DNA of 64,000 bases from Pedobacter aquatilis. Its GTDB lineage: Bacteria; Bacteroidota; Bacteroidia; Sphingobacteriales; Sphingobacteriaceae. Position numbers and translations under genes: made by a program. The stretch covers positions 1 through 64,000 of the forward strand of contig NZ_JAUFPW010000028.1 of NCBI RefSeq assembly GCF_030409415.1. The letters are read 5' to 3'. Position 1 is the first letter of the stretch. Every line of letters starts with the position of its first letter. Under the pieces are notes generated by a model. The model saw only the letters and a list, made by a program, of their open reading frames with translations. It was not told the origin of the DNA and did not search any database. Below are positions 51,740 through 60,283 of this stretch, piece after piece.

Positions 51740-52142
51740 TTTTGTAATGCAAAAAATCTTTGTGTTCACGAATGTAATCATTCTCAGTATATGGCATTGA
51801 AGCAAGCACTAACAAAACCGCACCTGAGGAAAAATTGACCAAATCTCTCCAAATTCCAGGGGTTATCAACAAACCATAATTTGGACGATTGAGTGTAACA
51901 ATTTTTTTATTTTTACCATCATCGAGAACAACGTCAAAACTACCACTAGCGGCTACGATGAGTTGTTGCAACTGGTAATGAGCATGCCCACCTCTTACTT
52001 CCCCACCAGGTACATCATATAAATAATAAATTCTTTTTATCGCAAATGGTAAATCTTTTAGACCAGTGACAGGAGTTATATTTCCTGCCCTATTATGTAT
52101 CTTATTTAACTCAATAACGTTACAATTATATATACTTCCCAT
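51729..52142 (-). CDS. fdtA: FdtA-like dTDP-4-keto-6-deoxyglucose 3,4-ketoisomerase (H-x-H form)
   Basis: This 137-residue cupin dimer of the WxcM/FdtA family moves the keto group from C4 to C3 of dTDP-4-keto-6-deoxyglucose. RmlA and RmlB, encoded at 60-64 kb, make that substrate. Motifs are [40 protein letters not shown] and [18 protein letters not shown]. Both catalytic histidines of the H-x-H motif (HAH) are present. The upstream gene is a paralogue lacking the second histidine. The stop overlaps the fdtC start by 11 bases and the start overlaps the paralogue by 17 bases. Confidence 0.88.
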   Translation of the reverse strand: MGSIYNCNVIELNKIHNRAGNITPVTGLKDLPFAIKRIYYLYDVPGGEVRGGHAHYQLQQLIVAASGSFDVVLDDGKNKKIVTLNRPNYGLLITPGIWRDLVNFSSGAVLLVLASMPYTENDYIREHKDFLHYKNGI

Positions 52143-52542
52143 TCTTTTTAAATTTATCTAGATCGCGTTCATAATCATTTTCATCGAAGTCATTGGATGC
52201 AACTATAAATGCCAAAGAATTTGTCGAAAAATTATTCATCTGTCGCCAAATACCAGAAGGGACATATAACCCATAATAAGATCTGTTCAGAGAATAAGTC
52301 GTCTGAAGTTGACCATCATTAAGAATTACGTCAAAACTACCAGATAAGGCGATGATAACTTCTTGATTATTAAAATAGCTATGCCCGCCACGTTCTTCCC
52401 CTCCTGGTACATCGTAAATCCAGTACGTTCTTTTGATTTCAAACGGCACATGGCTACTTTCCTCTAGAAATGACAAATTCCCTCGCTCATCCAAAATTTT
52501 AGGGAACTCAATAATCTTAACTAAATCTAACCCCATTTTCAT
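52126..52542 (-). CDS. FdtA-like cupin, H-x-Y variant
   Basis: This 138-residue WxcM/FdtA-type cupin has VPFEIKRTYWIYDVPGGEER, GGHSYFNNQEVIIALSGSFD and NRSYYGLYVPSGIWRQMNNF. The usual H-x-H is H-S-Y here, so one of the two catalytic histidines is replaced by tyrosine. It shares the fold and much of its sequence with the downstream fdtA. It may be an isomerase with a different product stereochemistry, a partner subunit or a non-catalytic paralogue; none of these is shown. An ATG two codons in is an alternative start. The gene overlaps wzz by 4 bases and fdtA by 17. Confidence 0.82.
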   Translation of the reverse strand: MKMGLDLVKIIEFPKILDERGNLSFLEESSHVPFEIKRTYWIYDVPGGEERGGHSYFNNQEVIIALSGSFDVILNDGQLQTTYSLNRSYYGLYVPSGIWRQMNNFSTNSLAFIVASNDFDENDYERDLDKFKKNGKYI

Positions 52543-53663
52543 GCTAAAACTAATCTCAAAAATCTCCTGAAAATTATAACAATTAAAGCTATAAATCCAA
52601 ACAATACTCCTCCGAAAACTATTCCTTTGACTTTACTAAATTTATCTTTTTGAAGTGGATAGAAAGGTACATCTACAACTTCCAGTAAAGGTGTTTCTTT
52701 CATCAAGGCAACTTTTGACATTTCCAAATTTTGCACTAAAGAACCTAATATCGCCTTGTTTGTTTCTGCTGAAAATTGCGCTCTTTGTGCAGGTGCCACT
52801 CTTTGAACCTGCCTTGTCGGATTTAAATTTGGCGTAGCATCTGCTACTGCAACAGCACTATAAATCGCTCCATTCATCACCGCTCTTACTGAATCTGTTT
52901 TGTGTTGCATGATTTCCACATTCCTTCTTGACTTTTTTATTTTGGTTAGCAAATAAAAATTATTTACGTTCTTAACGATAGCCTCGTTAAACTCTTTAGC
53001 AAAGACTTCGTCTTTGGCTTTGACGTCGACTTTTATGATACTTAACTTTTTATCTGGTTTGGTTACCAGAAGATAATTTTTGGAAATATCATCTACAATT
53101 TCAGTCAATATACTATCTCTTAAACGATTAGGAATCAAATATATATTCCCATCGATTAAACTATCAGCTTTAAACTTTAGCTTGATTAATTCAGGTCTTT
53201 TCTCCCATTTTTTATCCAGTTCGTTAAATTGAATGTATCTCTCCGCTAAAGTCTGTACTTTCTGATCCGCATTTATGGATGTAAGTAAAGTTTGTTGTAG
53301 CATTTTATGTGATTTATATAATTCTAATATATTATCACCCTGAAAGATACCACCACCAGTTCCACCAAGATCCACCCCCGCCATAGAAGCAAGGCCAGCT
53401 AAGTTGTTCAAACCTCCTCCTGCTTTTTCATCTTCTAAAACAAAGGTTGTCGTAGCGATATAAATTGTTTTTTTGATCGTTGCATACCAGAAACCCAAAG
53501 CGCTCCCTAAAATTCCAAATATCAAAATTAATGCCCATTTAGACAATATAAAACGCCACCAATCTTGGATTTTAAGTAGCAGTTCTTTTAGAGAAATTTC
53601 GTCGTTTTTAGTCCGAATATGTTGTTGAGTTTCTGTTGTCATTCTGTAGTTTCTAATATCCAT
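52539..53663 (-). CDS. wzz: Wzz-like chain-length determinant / polysaccharide co-polymerase (system 2)
   Basis: This protein of about 374 residues starts at the ATG at 53663, or later at 53642. A cytoplasmic N-terminal segment of about 40 residues precedes the first helix (LILIFGILGSALGFWYATI). The periplasmic part has YIATTTFVLEDEKAGGGLNN, a Gly-rich stretch (GVDLGGTGGGIFQGDNILEL) and long helices, and the second helix is VKGIVFGGVLFGFIALIVIIF. No kinase domain follows. The Gly-rich segment and D-N-x-L motif are shared with the system 1 protein, so the two pairs have common ancestry. It should set chain length and contact Wza. It lies 74 bases after the wza stop. Confidence 0.9.
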   Translation of the reverse strand: MDIRNYRMTTETQQHIRTKNDEISLKELLLKIQDWWRFILSKWALILIFGILGSALGFWYATIKKTIYIATTTFVLEDEKAGGGLNNLAGLASMAGVDLGGTGGGIFQGDNILELYKSHKMLQQTLLTSINADQKVQTLAERYIQFNELDKKWEKRPELIKLKFKADSLIDGNIYLIPNRLRDSILTEIVDDISKNYLLVTKPDKKLSIIKVDVKAKDEVFAKEFNEAIVKNVNNFYLLTKIKKSRRNVEIMQHKTDSVRAVMNGAIYSAVAVADATPNLNPTRQVQRVAPAQRAQFSAETNKAILGSLVQNLEMSKVALMKETPLLEVVDVPFYPLQKDKFSKVKGIVFGGVLFGFIALIVIIFRRFLRLVLA

Positions 53664-53737
53664 CAAAACCAGGCTTGACAGACTTTTTTTTATTCATTTG
53701 AATTCTTCGGTATACTCAGGATGAAAATTGGGCAAAA

Positions 53738-56314
53738 TTACCTTAACAAACTCACAATTATAGCCCCTAGTGAAGCTAATCCTGTACCAATACCAATCCA
53801 CGCCTGTGCAGAGATGCGCTCTCTTTCTGCTCTTTTAGGAACCAGAATTTCTGCACCTGGCTTTATCTTTGGATAGTTATTGAAGAAAAGAAAACTTCTC
53901 GCCCCCTCGACAGAACCATTGGCATACTTCACGTAAGCCCGGCCCTTTAATGCATTAGCTGTAAAACCACCAGCACCGTTCACGTAATTTTTAAAACTTT
54001 TGCCTGATTTATAAACAATGTTGTTTGGATTTAAAACTTCTCCACTTACCCGAACGGTTTGTAATTGTTTGGGCACTTTGATCACATCTCCATCCTCTAA
54101 CAATAAATCATAACGCTTCCCAGGTGATTCCAATATTTTTGTCAAATCGATGCCCACCATATCCGAAGCAACAATTGCAGCTTGCCTGCTAAATGAGGTC
54201 GTATCTACGCCAGATTGGGTTAATCTTTGCAGGTTTTGGATTCTTGCTCTTTCTTCTTGCTTTCTCTCAATAGTTATTTGATCATTATTCGAATCCGCTT
54301 CTGAATATGCGGTGCCATATCTTACTCTTTTTAACTGTAATTCTTTTTGCAAAGAATCCTTTTGGCTCTTAAATAAACTGGTATCTTTTCCAGGTCTTTT
54401 TAAAGATGCACCATCAGAATAAGCCAGGGCAGTTAAGCCTCCAGCCCTTTTGACCAAATCAGAAATTCTTTCGTCCTTACTTTTTATGGTATAAGTTCCT
54501 GGATATAGAACCTCACCTTCTATCTTTACCTGTTTTTGAACCACGTAACCTTCGGCAGTTCGAACGGAAACGATATCATAAGGTTGCAATTTAAATGTCG
54601 TATCCGATACTAATTTTAGGTTTTTATCAATGTTAATCGTGAAAACATCGGCCGTACTTGCTGCTGAAGATTGAAGATCACTATTGCGTACACGTCTTGA
54701 AATTTCAATACGATTTGGTGAAGCCCCTTCTTTAAAGCCACCAGCCATTTGAATTGCATCTTCGATACTCATGTTCTCTGCATAACGGAATTGGTCCGGT
54801 TGTCTAACTTCACCTTGCACCGTCACCTTATATTCATCCCTCAAGTCAAAAATTGAGGAAATGGTAATTTTATCTTCTCTCTTTAACAAAACATCGGGCT
54901 GGCTGCCATTCATAATCGCTGCCACATCAAATGGTTCTAAGGCAAGGGTATTATCAGGATTTAACCTATTAATGTAACCACGACTCATAAAAGCATCTTC
55001 CTTTAAGCCGTCAGCCTTTAAAATCAACTGCTTTAAGGTCATGCCCTTTTCCAATTCGAAATAACCTGGTCTGAAAATCGCACCACTAATCTCCACCCGG
55101 TTTTCGAATCTGTCCAAAATGGGTTCTACAAAGAATTTATCGCCATTTTTTGGAATATAAGTAGCGAAGTTATCAGCAAAAATATCCGTAATTTTTCTTT
55201 CTCTCGAAGTATTCTGGAAAACCTTAACGGCAGATTGGTAAGCGACATTAGAAAAGCCGCCTGCAAAATCTAAAACATCCTGAAAGCTTTCGCCTTTTAG
55301 CGTTTCAAATATTGCGGGATTTTTTACCTCACCTACAAGCTCTACCCTGTTTTCATACACCGGAACATTAATTACATCCTGATCTTGCAAGCGGATATTT
55401 CCACGTTGCATACCATTAATGATTAGATCGTAAAAATCTACAGTTGCCACAACCTTATTGTTTCTAACTACCTGTATTTTACGGTAAGAACCATTTTGAT
55501 TTGGGCCGCCCGCAGCATAAAGGGCATTAAACACACTTGAAAGGGAGCTTATAGTATAAGTTCCCGGCTTGGTAACCTGGCCATTCAGTACGACTTTAAT
55601 GCCACGAATATTGCCAAGATTTATGGCCAATTTAGTTCTGCCGGAACGCAATGCCGGATAAGTAGCAGACATTAAACTTCTTATTTTCGAACGGGCCTCC
55701 TCCATACTCAAGCCCCCAACTTTAACCAAACCAACATATTCTATTCGAATAGCACCATCCGGACTAACTTTTAAATCGTAATTAGCTTCGTTATCACCAG
55801 TTATATCAATCAATAACTGATCATCCGGACCAATCACATAACCCGCCGGTGTAGCCATTCTTATATTTGGCTCGAAGGTAATATTGGTATTTCTGAATAA
55901 CTCTGAACCAAATATTTTTGGTTTTAAATCATCAAATGCTTTATCAATTAATTCTTGCTTAGAAGGCTGCGCAGTTGAAGTGCTATCGCTTCCAATGTAC
56001 TGTCGGTTAGCAGCACCGTTACCTGCGCCTGATGATTTAGCCACCGGAGCAGCAGTTCCACCTTTTCTTATTTTTTCAACCCTGGCACGGAGTTTGGAAA
56101 TTTCTTCCTGCTTCATCCCTTGTGCTGCAGCCATTTGCTCTAATTGTGCATCACTATAACCTAAAGATTCGGCCCTTTGCATGAGCTGTTTAATCTGCGC
56201 ATCTGATAATTCATCAACCTTCTGGTTGGCAAAATTACTTTGTGCCGAAACTAAATTACTGGTAAATAAGGTTATGACGATTAGAGATAGTAAAAGAACT
56301 ATTTTTTGTTTCAT
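53738..56314 (-). CDS. wza: Wza-like outer-membrane polysaccharide export protein with multiple SLBB domains (system 2)
   Basis: The protein has 858 residues from the ATG at 56314. The signal peptide (KQKIVLLLSLIVITLFTSNL to VSAQ) lacks a lipobox cysteine. A longer frame from 56347 adds an unlikely 11 residues. Next comes a helical segment (LSDAQIKQLMQRAESLGYSD, then LRARVEKIRKGG), as in system 1. The poly-export domain (AGYVIGPDDQLLIDITGD) and repeated SLBB domains follow, with P-G/P-x-x-Y/F turns (VTKPGTYTIS, AIFRPGYFELEKG, VRQPDQFRYA, VLYPGTYTIKSK). A charged helical insertion (QKDSLQKELQLKR, RKQEERARIQNLQ) lies before the last SLBB. The C-terminus is a hydrophobic helix (IGTGLASLGAIIVSLLR). 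It is 35 bases after gmd. Confidence 0.92.
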   Translation of the reverse strand: MKQKIVLLLSLIVITLFTSNLVSAQSNFANQKVDELSDAQIKQLMQRAESLGYSDAQLEQMAAAQGMKQEEISKLRARVEKIRKGGTAAPVAKSSGAGNGAANRQYIGSDSTSTAQPSKQELIDKAFDDLKPKIFGSELFRNTNITFEPNIRMATPAGYVIGPDDQLLIDITGDNEANYDLKVSPDGAIRIEYVGLVKVGGLSMEEARSKIRSLMSATYPALRSGRTKLAINLGNIRGIKVVLNGQVTKPGTYTISSLSSVFNALYAAGGPNQNGSYRKIQVVRNNKVVATVDFYDLIINGMQRGNIRLQDQDVINVPVYENRVELVGEVKNPAIFETLKGESFQDVLDFAGGFSNVAYQSAVKVFQNTSRERKITDIFADNFATYIPKNGDKFFVEPILDRFENRVEISGAIFRPGYFELEKGMTLKQLILKADGLKEDAFMSRGYINRLNPDNTLALEPFDVAAIMNGSQPDVLLKREDKITISSIFDLRDEYKVTVQGEVRQPDQFRYAENMSIEDAIQMAGGFKEGASPNRIEISRRVRNSDLQSSAASTADVFTINIDKNLKLVSDTTFKLQPYDIVSVRTAEGYVVQKQVKIEGEVLYPGTYTIKSKDERISDLVKRAGGLTALAYSDGASLKRPGKDTSLFKSQKDSLQKELQLKRVRYGTAYSEADSNNDQITIERKQEERARIQNLQRLTQSGVDTTSFSRQAAIVASDMVGIDLTKILESPGKRYDLLLEDGDVIKVPKQLQTVRVSGEVLNPNNIVYKSGKSFKNYVNGAGGFTANALKGRAYVKYANGSVEGARSFLFFNNYPKIKPGAEILVPKRAERERISAQAWIGIGTGLASLGAIIVSLLR

Positions 56315-56349
56315 ATGTATATTATTGTGAAGCGAACATCGCAACACGC

Positions 56350-57501
56350 TTATTCAAAATAATTTAAGGTTTTAAAGCCCCCTTGTTTCAGGTATTCATC
56401 TTTCTTCATCAAGTGAAGATCTGAAAGTACCATATCTTTAACCAATGCAGGCAAATCATATTTTGGCTTCCAACCCAGTTTGGTTTTTGATTTTGTAGGA
56501 TCGCCCAAAAGTAAATCTACTTCTGTAGGGCGGAAATATTTAGGATCAACCCTCACAATAGTTTGCCCAGGCTTTAGGTTGTCCATATTTAAACCTAATG
56601 CAAATGCTTTTTCTTCCTCAACATTAATAATTACCCCTTTTTCATTTTCATCTTTGCCCGAAAACTCAATTTCTATGCCAAGTTCGGCGAAAGTTATCCT
56701 TACAAAATCACGAACGGTAGTGGTAATACCTGTTGCAATTACAAAATCCTCTGCTTGTTCTTGTTGTAGGATTAACCACATAGCTTCGATATAATCCTTG
56801 GCATGCCCCCAATCCCTCTGTGCAGAAAGGTTGCCCAGATACAATGAATCCTGCAAGCCTAATGCAATTTTGGTTGCCGCTCTGGTGATTTTTCTGGTAA
56901 CAAATGTTTCGCCCCTTAGCGGACTTTCGTGGTTAAATAAAATCCCATTACAAGCAAACATATTATAGGCTTCACGGTAATTTTTAGTGATCCAGAAACC
57001 ATAAATTTTAGCTACACCATATGGTGAACGAGGATAAAAGGGCGAATTTTCATCATAGAAGCCTTTATCATTTTTATTCTCCGGCATTCCTCCATACAAT
57101 TCAGAGGTAGAAGCTTGATAAATTCTGGTTTTCTTTTCCAAACCTAAAATTCTTACCGCTTCTAAAATCCTTAAGGTACCGATACCATCGACATTAGCTA
57201 CGTACTCCGGAGAATCAAATGAAACCTTAACATGGCTCATGGCACCAAGATTGTAAATCTCGTCAGGCTGCGTTTCCTGAATAATGCGTATCAGGTTAGT
57301 GGAATCCGTTAGATCACCATAATGCAATTTGAAATTAACATTGTTTTCATGCTGATCCTGATAAAGGTGGTCTATCCTGTCGGTATTAAAAAGTGAACTC
57401 CTCCGTTTAATACCATGAACAAAATAACTCTTCTTTAACAAAAACTCTGCTAAATAAGCACCATCTTGCCCAGTAACACCGGTAATTAGAGCAACTTTCA
57501 T
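56350..57501 (-). CDS. gmd: GDP-mannose 4,6-dehydratase
   Basis: This 383-residue SDR converts GDP-D-mannose to GDP-4-keto-6-deoxy-D-mannose, the branch point to GDP-L-fucose, D-rhamnose or perosamine. It begins [20 protein letters not shown] and has [20 protein letters not shown] and the catalytic T-S-E ([14 protein letters not shown]). The Y-x3-K pair is in [14 protein letters not shown], and the [19 protein letters not shown] loop is also present. It is complete and of family length. No recognisable fucose synthase, Rmd or perosamine synthase gene accompanies it, although the SDR at 40465 is a weak candidate. It is the first gene of the long system 2 operon, with a promoter candidate at 57526-57556. 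Confidence 0.97.
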   Translation of the reverse strand: MKVALITGVTGQDGAYLAEFLLKKSYFVHGIKRRSSLFNTDRIDHLYQDQHENNVNFKLHYGDLTDSTNLIRIIQETQPDEIYNLGAMSHVKVSFDSPEYVANVDGIGTLRILEAVRILGLEKKTRIYQASTSELYGGMPENKNDKGFYDENSPFYPRSPYGVAKIYGFWITKNYREAYNMFACNGILFNHESPLRGETFVTRKITRAATKIALGLQDSLYLGNLSAQRDWGHAKDYIEAMWLILQQEQAEDFVIATGITTTVRDFVRITFAELGIEIEFSGKDENEKGVIINVEEEKAFALGLNMDNLKPGQTIVRVDPKYFRPTEVDLLLGDPTKSKTKLGWKPKYDLPALVKDMVLSDLHLMKKDEYLKQGGFKTLNYFE

Positions 57502-57525
57502 ATTAATTCATAGACTTTAAGCCTG

Positions 57526-57556
57526 CAAACATACATAATAATTCTTGCGTAATAAA
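57526..57556 (-). promoter_or_regulatory. Promoter candidate for the system 2 operon
   Basis: On the minus strand TATGTTTG (57533-57526) is a perfect -7 TAnnTTTG. TTTA (57556-57553) is a one-mismatch -33 element with a 19-base spacer. The gmd ATG is 24 bases beyond the -7 element. It is the best promoter match upstream of the 22-gene operon. Confidence 0.5.
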
Positions 57557-57724
57557 ATTGAAAATCATTCAATTTTTAAGCAAAAAGGCTCGAAATATGA
57601 GTTTATTAAGCCTATATAATCAATATGAAACTAAATGTTAATACCAATTGATCCTTTATGATTCTGCCAATCTAGCTAATTACCAATACCTGATACCCTG
57701 ACCCTATTTGAATTGCTATTCAAC

Positions 57725-57878
57725 TTGTCGCCATGAGCGTGGTTGAAGGGCATTCCTCATTTCGTCGTGCCACCCTATTTATGTACCTTTACTACTCCGT
57801 CATCATCTCAACCGAGGCGGAGAGATCTTTGAACCATTCTCGCCCTTATCTGTAGTCATGCTGAGCGTAGTCGAAGCA
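57725..57878. repeat. Decayed REP-like type A units downstream of the gmd promoter
   Basis: TTGTCGCCATGAGCGTGGTT, then GAAGGGC (57725-57751), and GTCATGCTGAGCGTAGTCGA, then AGCA (57854-57877), resemble the type A units of the 31.6-32.3 kb array. A third related sequence lies between them at about 57801. Confidence 0.6.
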
Positions 57879-58797
57879 CCTTCATAACTTTTATAAACGG
57901 GTAAGAATTTCAATTTTGAGGTAAAAAACTCACCTCCTTATTTTCAAGGAGCGTTCATCTCGACTATTCGGGAGGTTGGGGGTGGTTTATTTTATCTTTC
58001 TTGCCCCCTTGTCGAAAAAAAGTGCTTTTTAGCCAAGTATTCAATCACAGTACTGTAAATACACCTCCCAACCGTTCCCTATCTGATACCTATCCTAGTG
58101 CTATATCAGGATACTTGCTTCTAAACGCTATTCGCCTTGGATAACGCTTGATGGGAGGAGAACAGTCGCATGGTGCAGATGCGATCGAGTTTGTTTCGCC
58201 ATGTATTCGCAATTAAGTCGAGAAAGAATTCAATATGGTTCACCCCTTATTCGGTTTAACTATACCAATTTTTACTTCCGCTTAACCCTTTCGTTATCCT
58301 TTAACTAATTACTGGCCGACCAAATACCTATTTGAACGTAGGTATGGGGCGAATGGTTACCGAAGCAGACCTAAATCAGGGTAAAAGCAAGAGTCAAGCA
58401 AGCATAGCCGAAACACGGACTGTACACGGACTAGAGTCGGATTTGATACGGATGTGTTAGTTGAGATTAGGAGAGTTTTTTGTGTTGGATTGATCAATCC
58501 CTTTGTAAAATCAAATATAATCAATTATGGCTACATGAATGGGATTGTTAGATTTTCCGTTCAAACGGGTGAACTTATTTTTACCTATTAGGAAGAGTAG
58601 ATGTTGTAAGAAGTAAACCTACTCATCATCAACCTTTTGAGAACGATAAAAAAGTGCCAGAGATTTTGGCGAAGCGAATAAGGGTTCGGCTTTTGTCTAT
58701 AAGGCTTTTGTTTAAAGGATTGCAAATCCTATTTTATAATAAGTTCGAGATGCCCTAAGGAAGAGCAAGTTACTTATTCCTTTTAAATCCTTATCGC

Positions 58798-58872
58798 TTG
58801 TCGCCGAGAGCTCGTCGAAGGGCACATTACAGGAAGTTCGTTCTTGTTCTTCGATTCCGCCGAGAATGACAA
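58798..58872. repeat. Convergent pair of REP-like units before the dehydrogenase gene stop
   Basis: TTGTCGCCGAGAGCTCGTCG, then AAGGG (58798-58823), is followed in inverted orientation by GTTCTTCGATTCCGCCGAGA, then ATGACAA (58846-58872). The inverted arrangement could fold into a hairpin just past the dehydrogenase gene end (58924). Confidence 0.6.
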
Positions 58873-58923
58873 ATTGAATGTGCTCAGCAGGAAAATACTA
58901 CTTCGTTCAAGTAGACCAAAAGG

Positions 58924-60195
58924 TTAAAGCCTTGCATCAACAAACTCGCGGTTTATAAAGGCTTTGGTGTCAAATATGATGCAATTATTGGCTTTAGCGG
59001 TCTGGTAATCCAAATTTATAAATTGATGATGGGCAACGGCTAATATTAAGGCATCGTAGTTTAGGTTATCCAGTTTGCTTGTTAATTCAAAACCATGTTC
59101 TCGTTTAACCAACTCGTGATCTGCCCAAGGGTCGTAAACATCAACCTCTACAGAAAAGGATTTTAGCTCTTTATAAATATCAATTACACGGGTGTTTCTG
59201 ATATCCGGACAGTTTTCTTTAAAGGCAAAGCCTAATATTAATACCCTTGCATTTTTGATAACCTTATCTTTAGCTACCATCATTTTTACGACCTTATTGG
59301 CCACAAAAGTGCCCATATTGTCATTTACGCGCCTTCCAGATAAAATAACTTCTGGTTTATAGCCCAATGCTTCAGATTTATGCGCAAGGTAATAAGGGTC
59401 TACACCAATGCAATGGCCGCCTACCAAACCTGGTTTATAGTTTAAGAAATTCCACTTAGTTGCAGCGGCAGCTAATACATCACTGGTATCAATACCCATT
59501 TTATCGAAAATTAAGGCCAATTCATTTACGAAGGAAATGTTAACATCCCTTTGTGCATTTTCGATGGCTTTAGAGGCCTCGGCAACCTTTATGCTTGGTG
59601 CAAGATATGTACCGGCAGTGATGATGCTGGCGTACAGTTTGTTGATTTTGGTAGCGATTGCGGGCGTTGAGCCAGAAGTTACTTTCTTAATTTTAGTTAG
59701 GGTGTTTACCTTATCGCCCGGATTGATGCGCTCAGGTGAGTAACCACAAAAGAAATCTATATTATATTTTAAGCCGGAAATTTTTTCTAAAACAGGTACG
59801 CAATCTTCTTCCGTACAACCCGGATAAACCGTTGATTCGTAAATCACAATATCACCTGGTTTTAACACAATACCCAGCATTTTGGAGGCACAAAGTAGTG
59901 GCGTAAGGTCGGGTTGTTTTAAGTGGTCAATCGGTGTTGGCACCGTTACGATATAAAGATTGCAATCGCTAATGTCTGAAAGTTGGCTACTGAATTTGAT
60001 TTCATGCTTTGTAATCACTGTATTCAGCTCCTCAAGATTTGCTTCTTTAGTGTGATCATGCCCATTCTGCAATTCTTGTACACGTGTTTTATTAATATCG
60101 AACCCTATAAGCTCATATTTTTTTGCAAATGCTATTGCAAGTGGCAGGCCAACATAACCCAATCCAATGATTGCTATTTTTGTTTTTTTGTCCAT
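58924..60195 (-). CDS. UDP-sugar 6-dehydrogenase (TviB/WbpO/WecC family)
   Basis: This 423-residue enzyme of the UDP-glucose/GDP-mannose dehydrogenase family oxidises C6 of a nucleotide sugar twice, using NAD, to give a uronate. Signatures are AIIGLGYVGLPLAIAFAKKY, VTVPTPID, the ESTVYPGCTEED loop and the catalytic cysteine in GLVGGHCIGVDPYYLAHKSE (about residue 262). The C-terminal domain has LILGFAFKENCPDIRNTRVI. The family-specific pattern is closest to TviB/WbpO-type enzymes acting on UDP-GlcNAc or UDP-GalNAc. A WecC role on UDP-ManNAc is possible, since wecB is nearby. It is separated from rmlA by a terminator, so it is probably its own transcript. Confidence 0.9.
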   Translation of the reverse strand: MDKKTKIAIIGLGYVGLPLAIAFAKKYELIGFDINKTRVQELQNGHDHTKEANLEELNTVITKHEIKFSSQLSDISDCNLYIVTVPTPIDHLKQPDLTPLLCASKMLGIVLKPGDIVIYESTVYPGCTEEDCVPVLEKISGLKYNIDFFCGYSPERINPGDKVNTLTKIKKVTSGSTPAIATKINKLYASIITAGTYLAPSIKVAEASKAIENAQRDVNISFVNELALIFDKMGIDTSDVLAAAATKWNFLNYKPGLVGGHCIGVDPYYLAHKSEALGYKPEVILSGRRVNDNMGTFVANKVVKMMVAKDKVIKNARVLILGFAFKENCPDIRNTRVIDIYKELKSFSVEVDVYDPWADHELVKREHGFELTSKLDNLNYDALILAVAHHQFINLDYQTAKANNCIIFDTKAFINREFVDARL

Positions 60196-60223
60196 TCTCT
60201 AAAATCAACTGTATAGCTTTAAA

Positions 60224-60266
60224 TAAAAAAAGCCGTATTAATCCTTATCAGAATGAATACGACTTC
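60224..60266 (-). terminator. Intrinsic terminator after rmlA
   Basis: On the minus strand AAGTCGTATT and AATACGGCTT (plus-strand 60256-60265 and 60230-60239) form a 10-position stem with one mismatch, followed by TTTTTTTATT. It lies 18 bases past the rmlA stop and 29 bases before the dehydrogenase start. Confidence 0.75.
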
Positions 60267-60283
60267 AGTATTTTTTAATGGCT

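Larger units (their letters stand above)
57502..58923. other. 1.4-kb gene-free stretch with decayed interspersed repeats
   Basis: No frame with protein-like features is found on either strand. Beyond the promoter side of gmd it holds REP-like type A copies near 57725, 57854 and 58798 and an inverted one near 58846. There is also a related motif around 57801 (CCGTCATCATCTCAACCGAG), a pair of CTCCCA/TGGGAG arms near 58063 and 58153, and a 15-bp near-palindrome AGGATTGCAAATCCT at 58716-58730. It separates the gmd operon from the dehydrogenase gene. It may be the scar of deleted genes. Confidence 0.65.

Noticed and set aside
53738..56314. A fused kinase domain or split gene in the system 2 Wza
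   Set aside because: The extra length compared with the system 1 protein is explained by a charged helical insertion and added loop sequence. The frame is continuous and has no kinase motifs.
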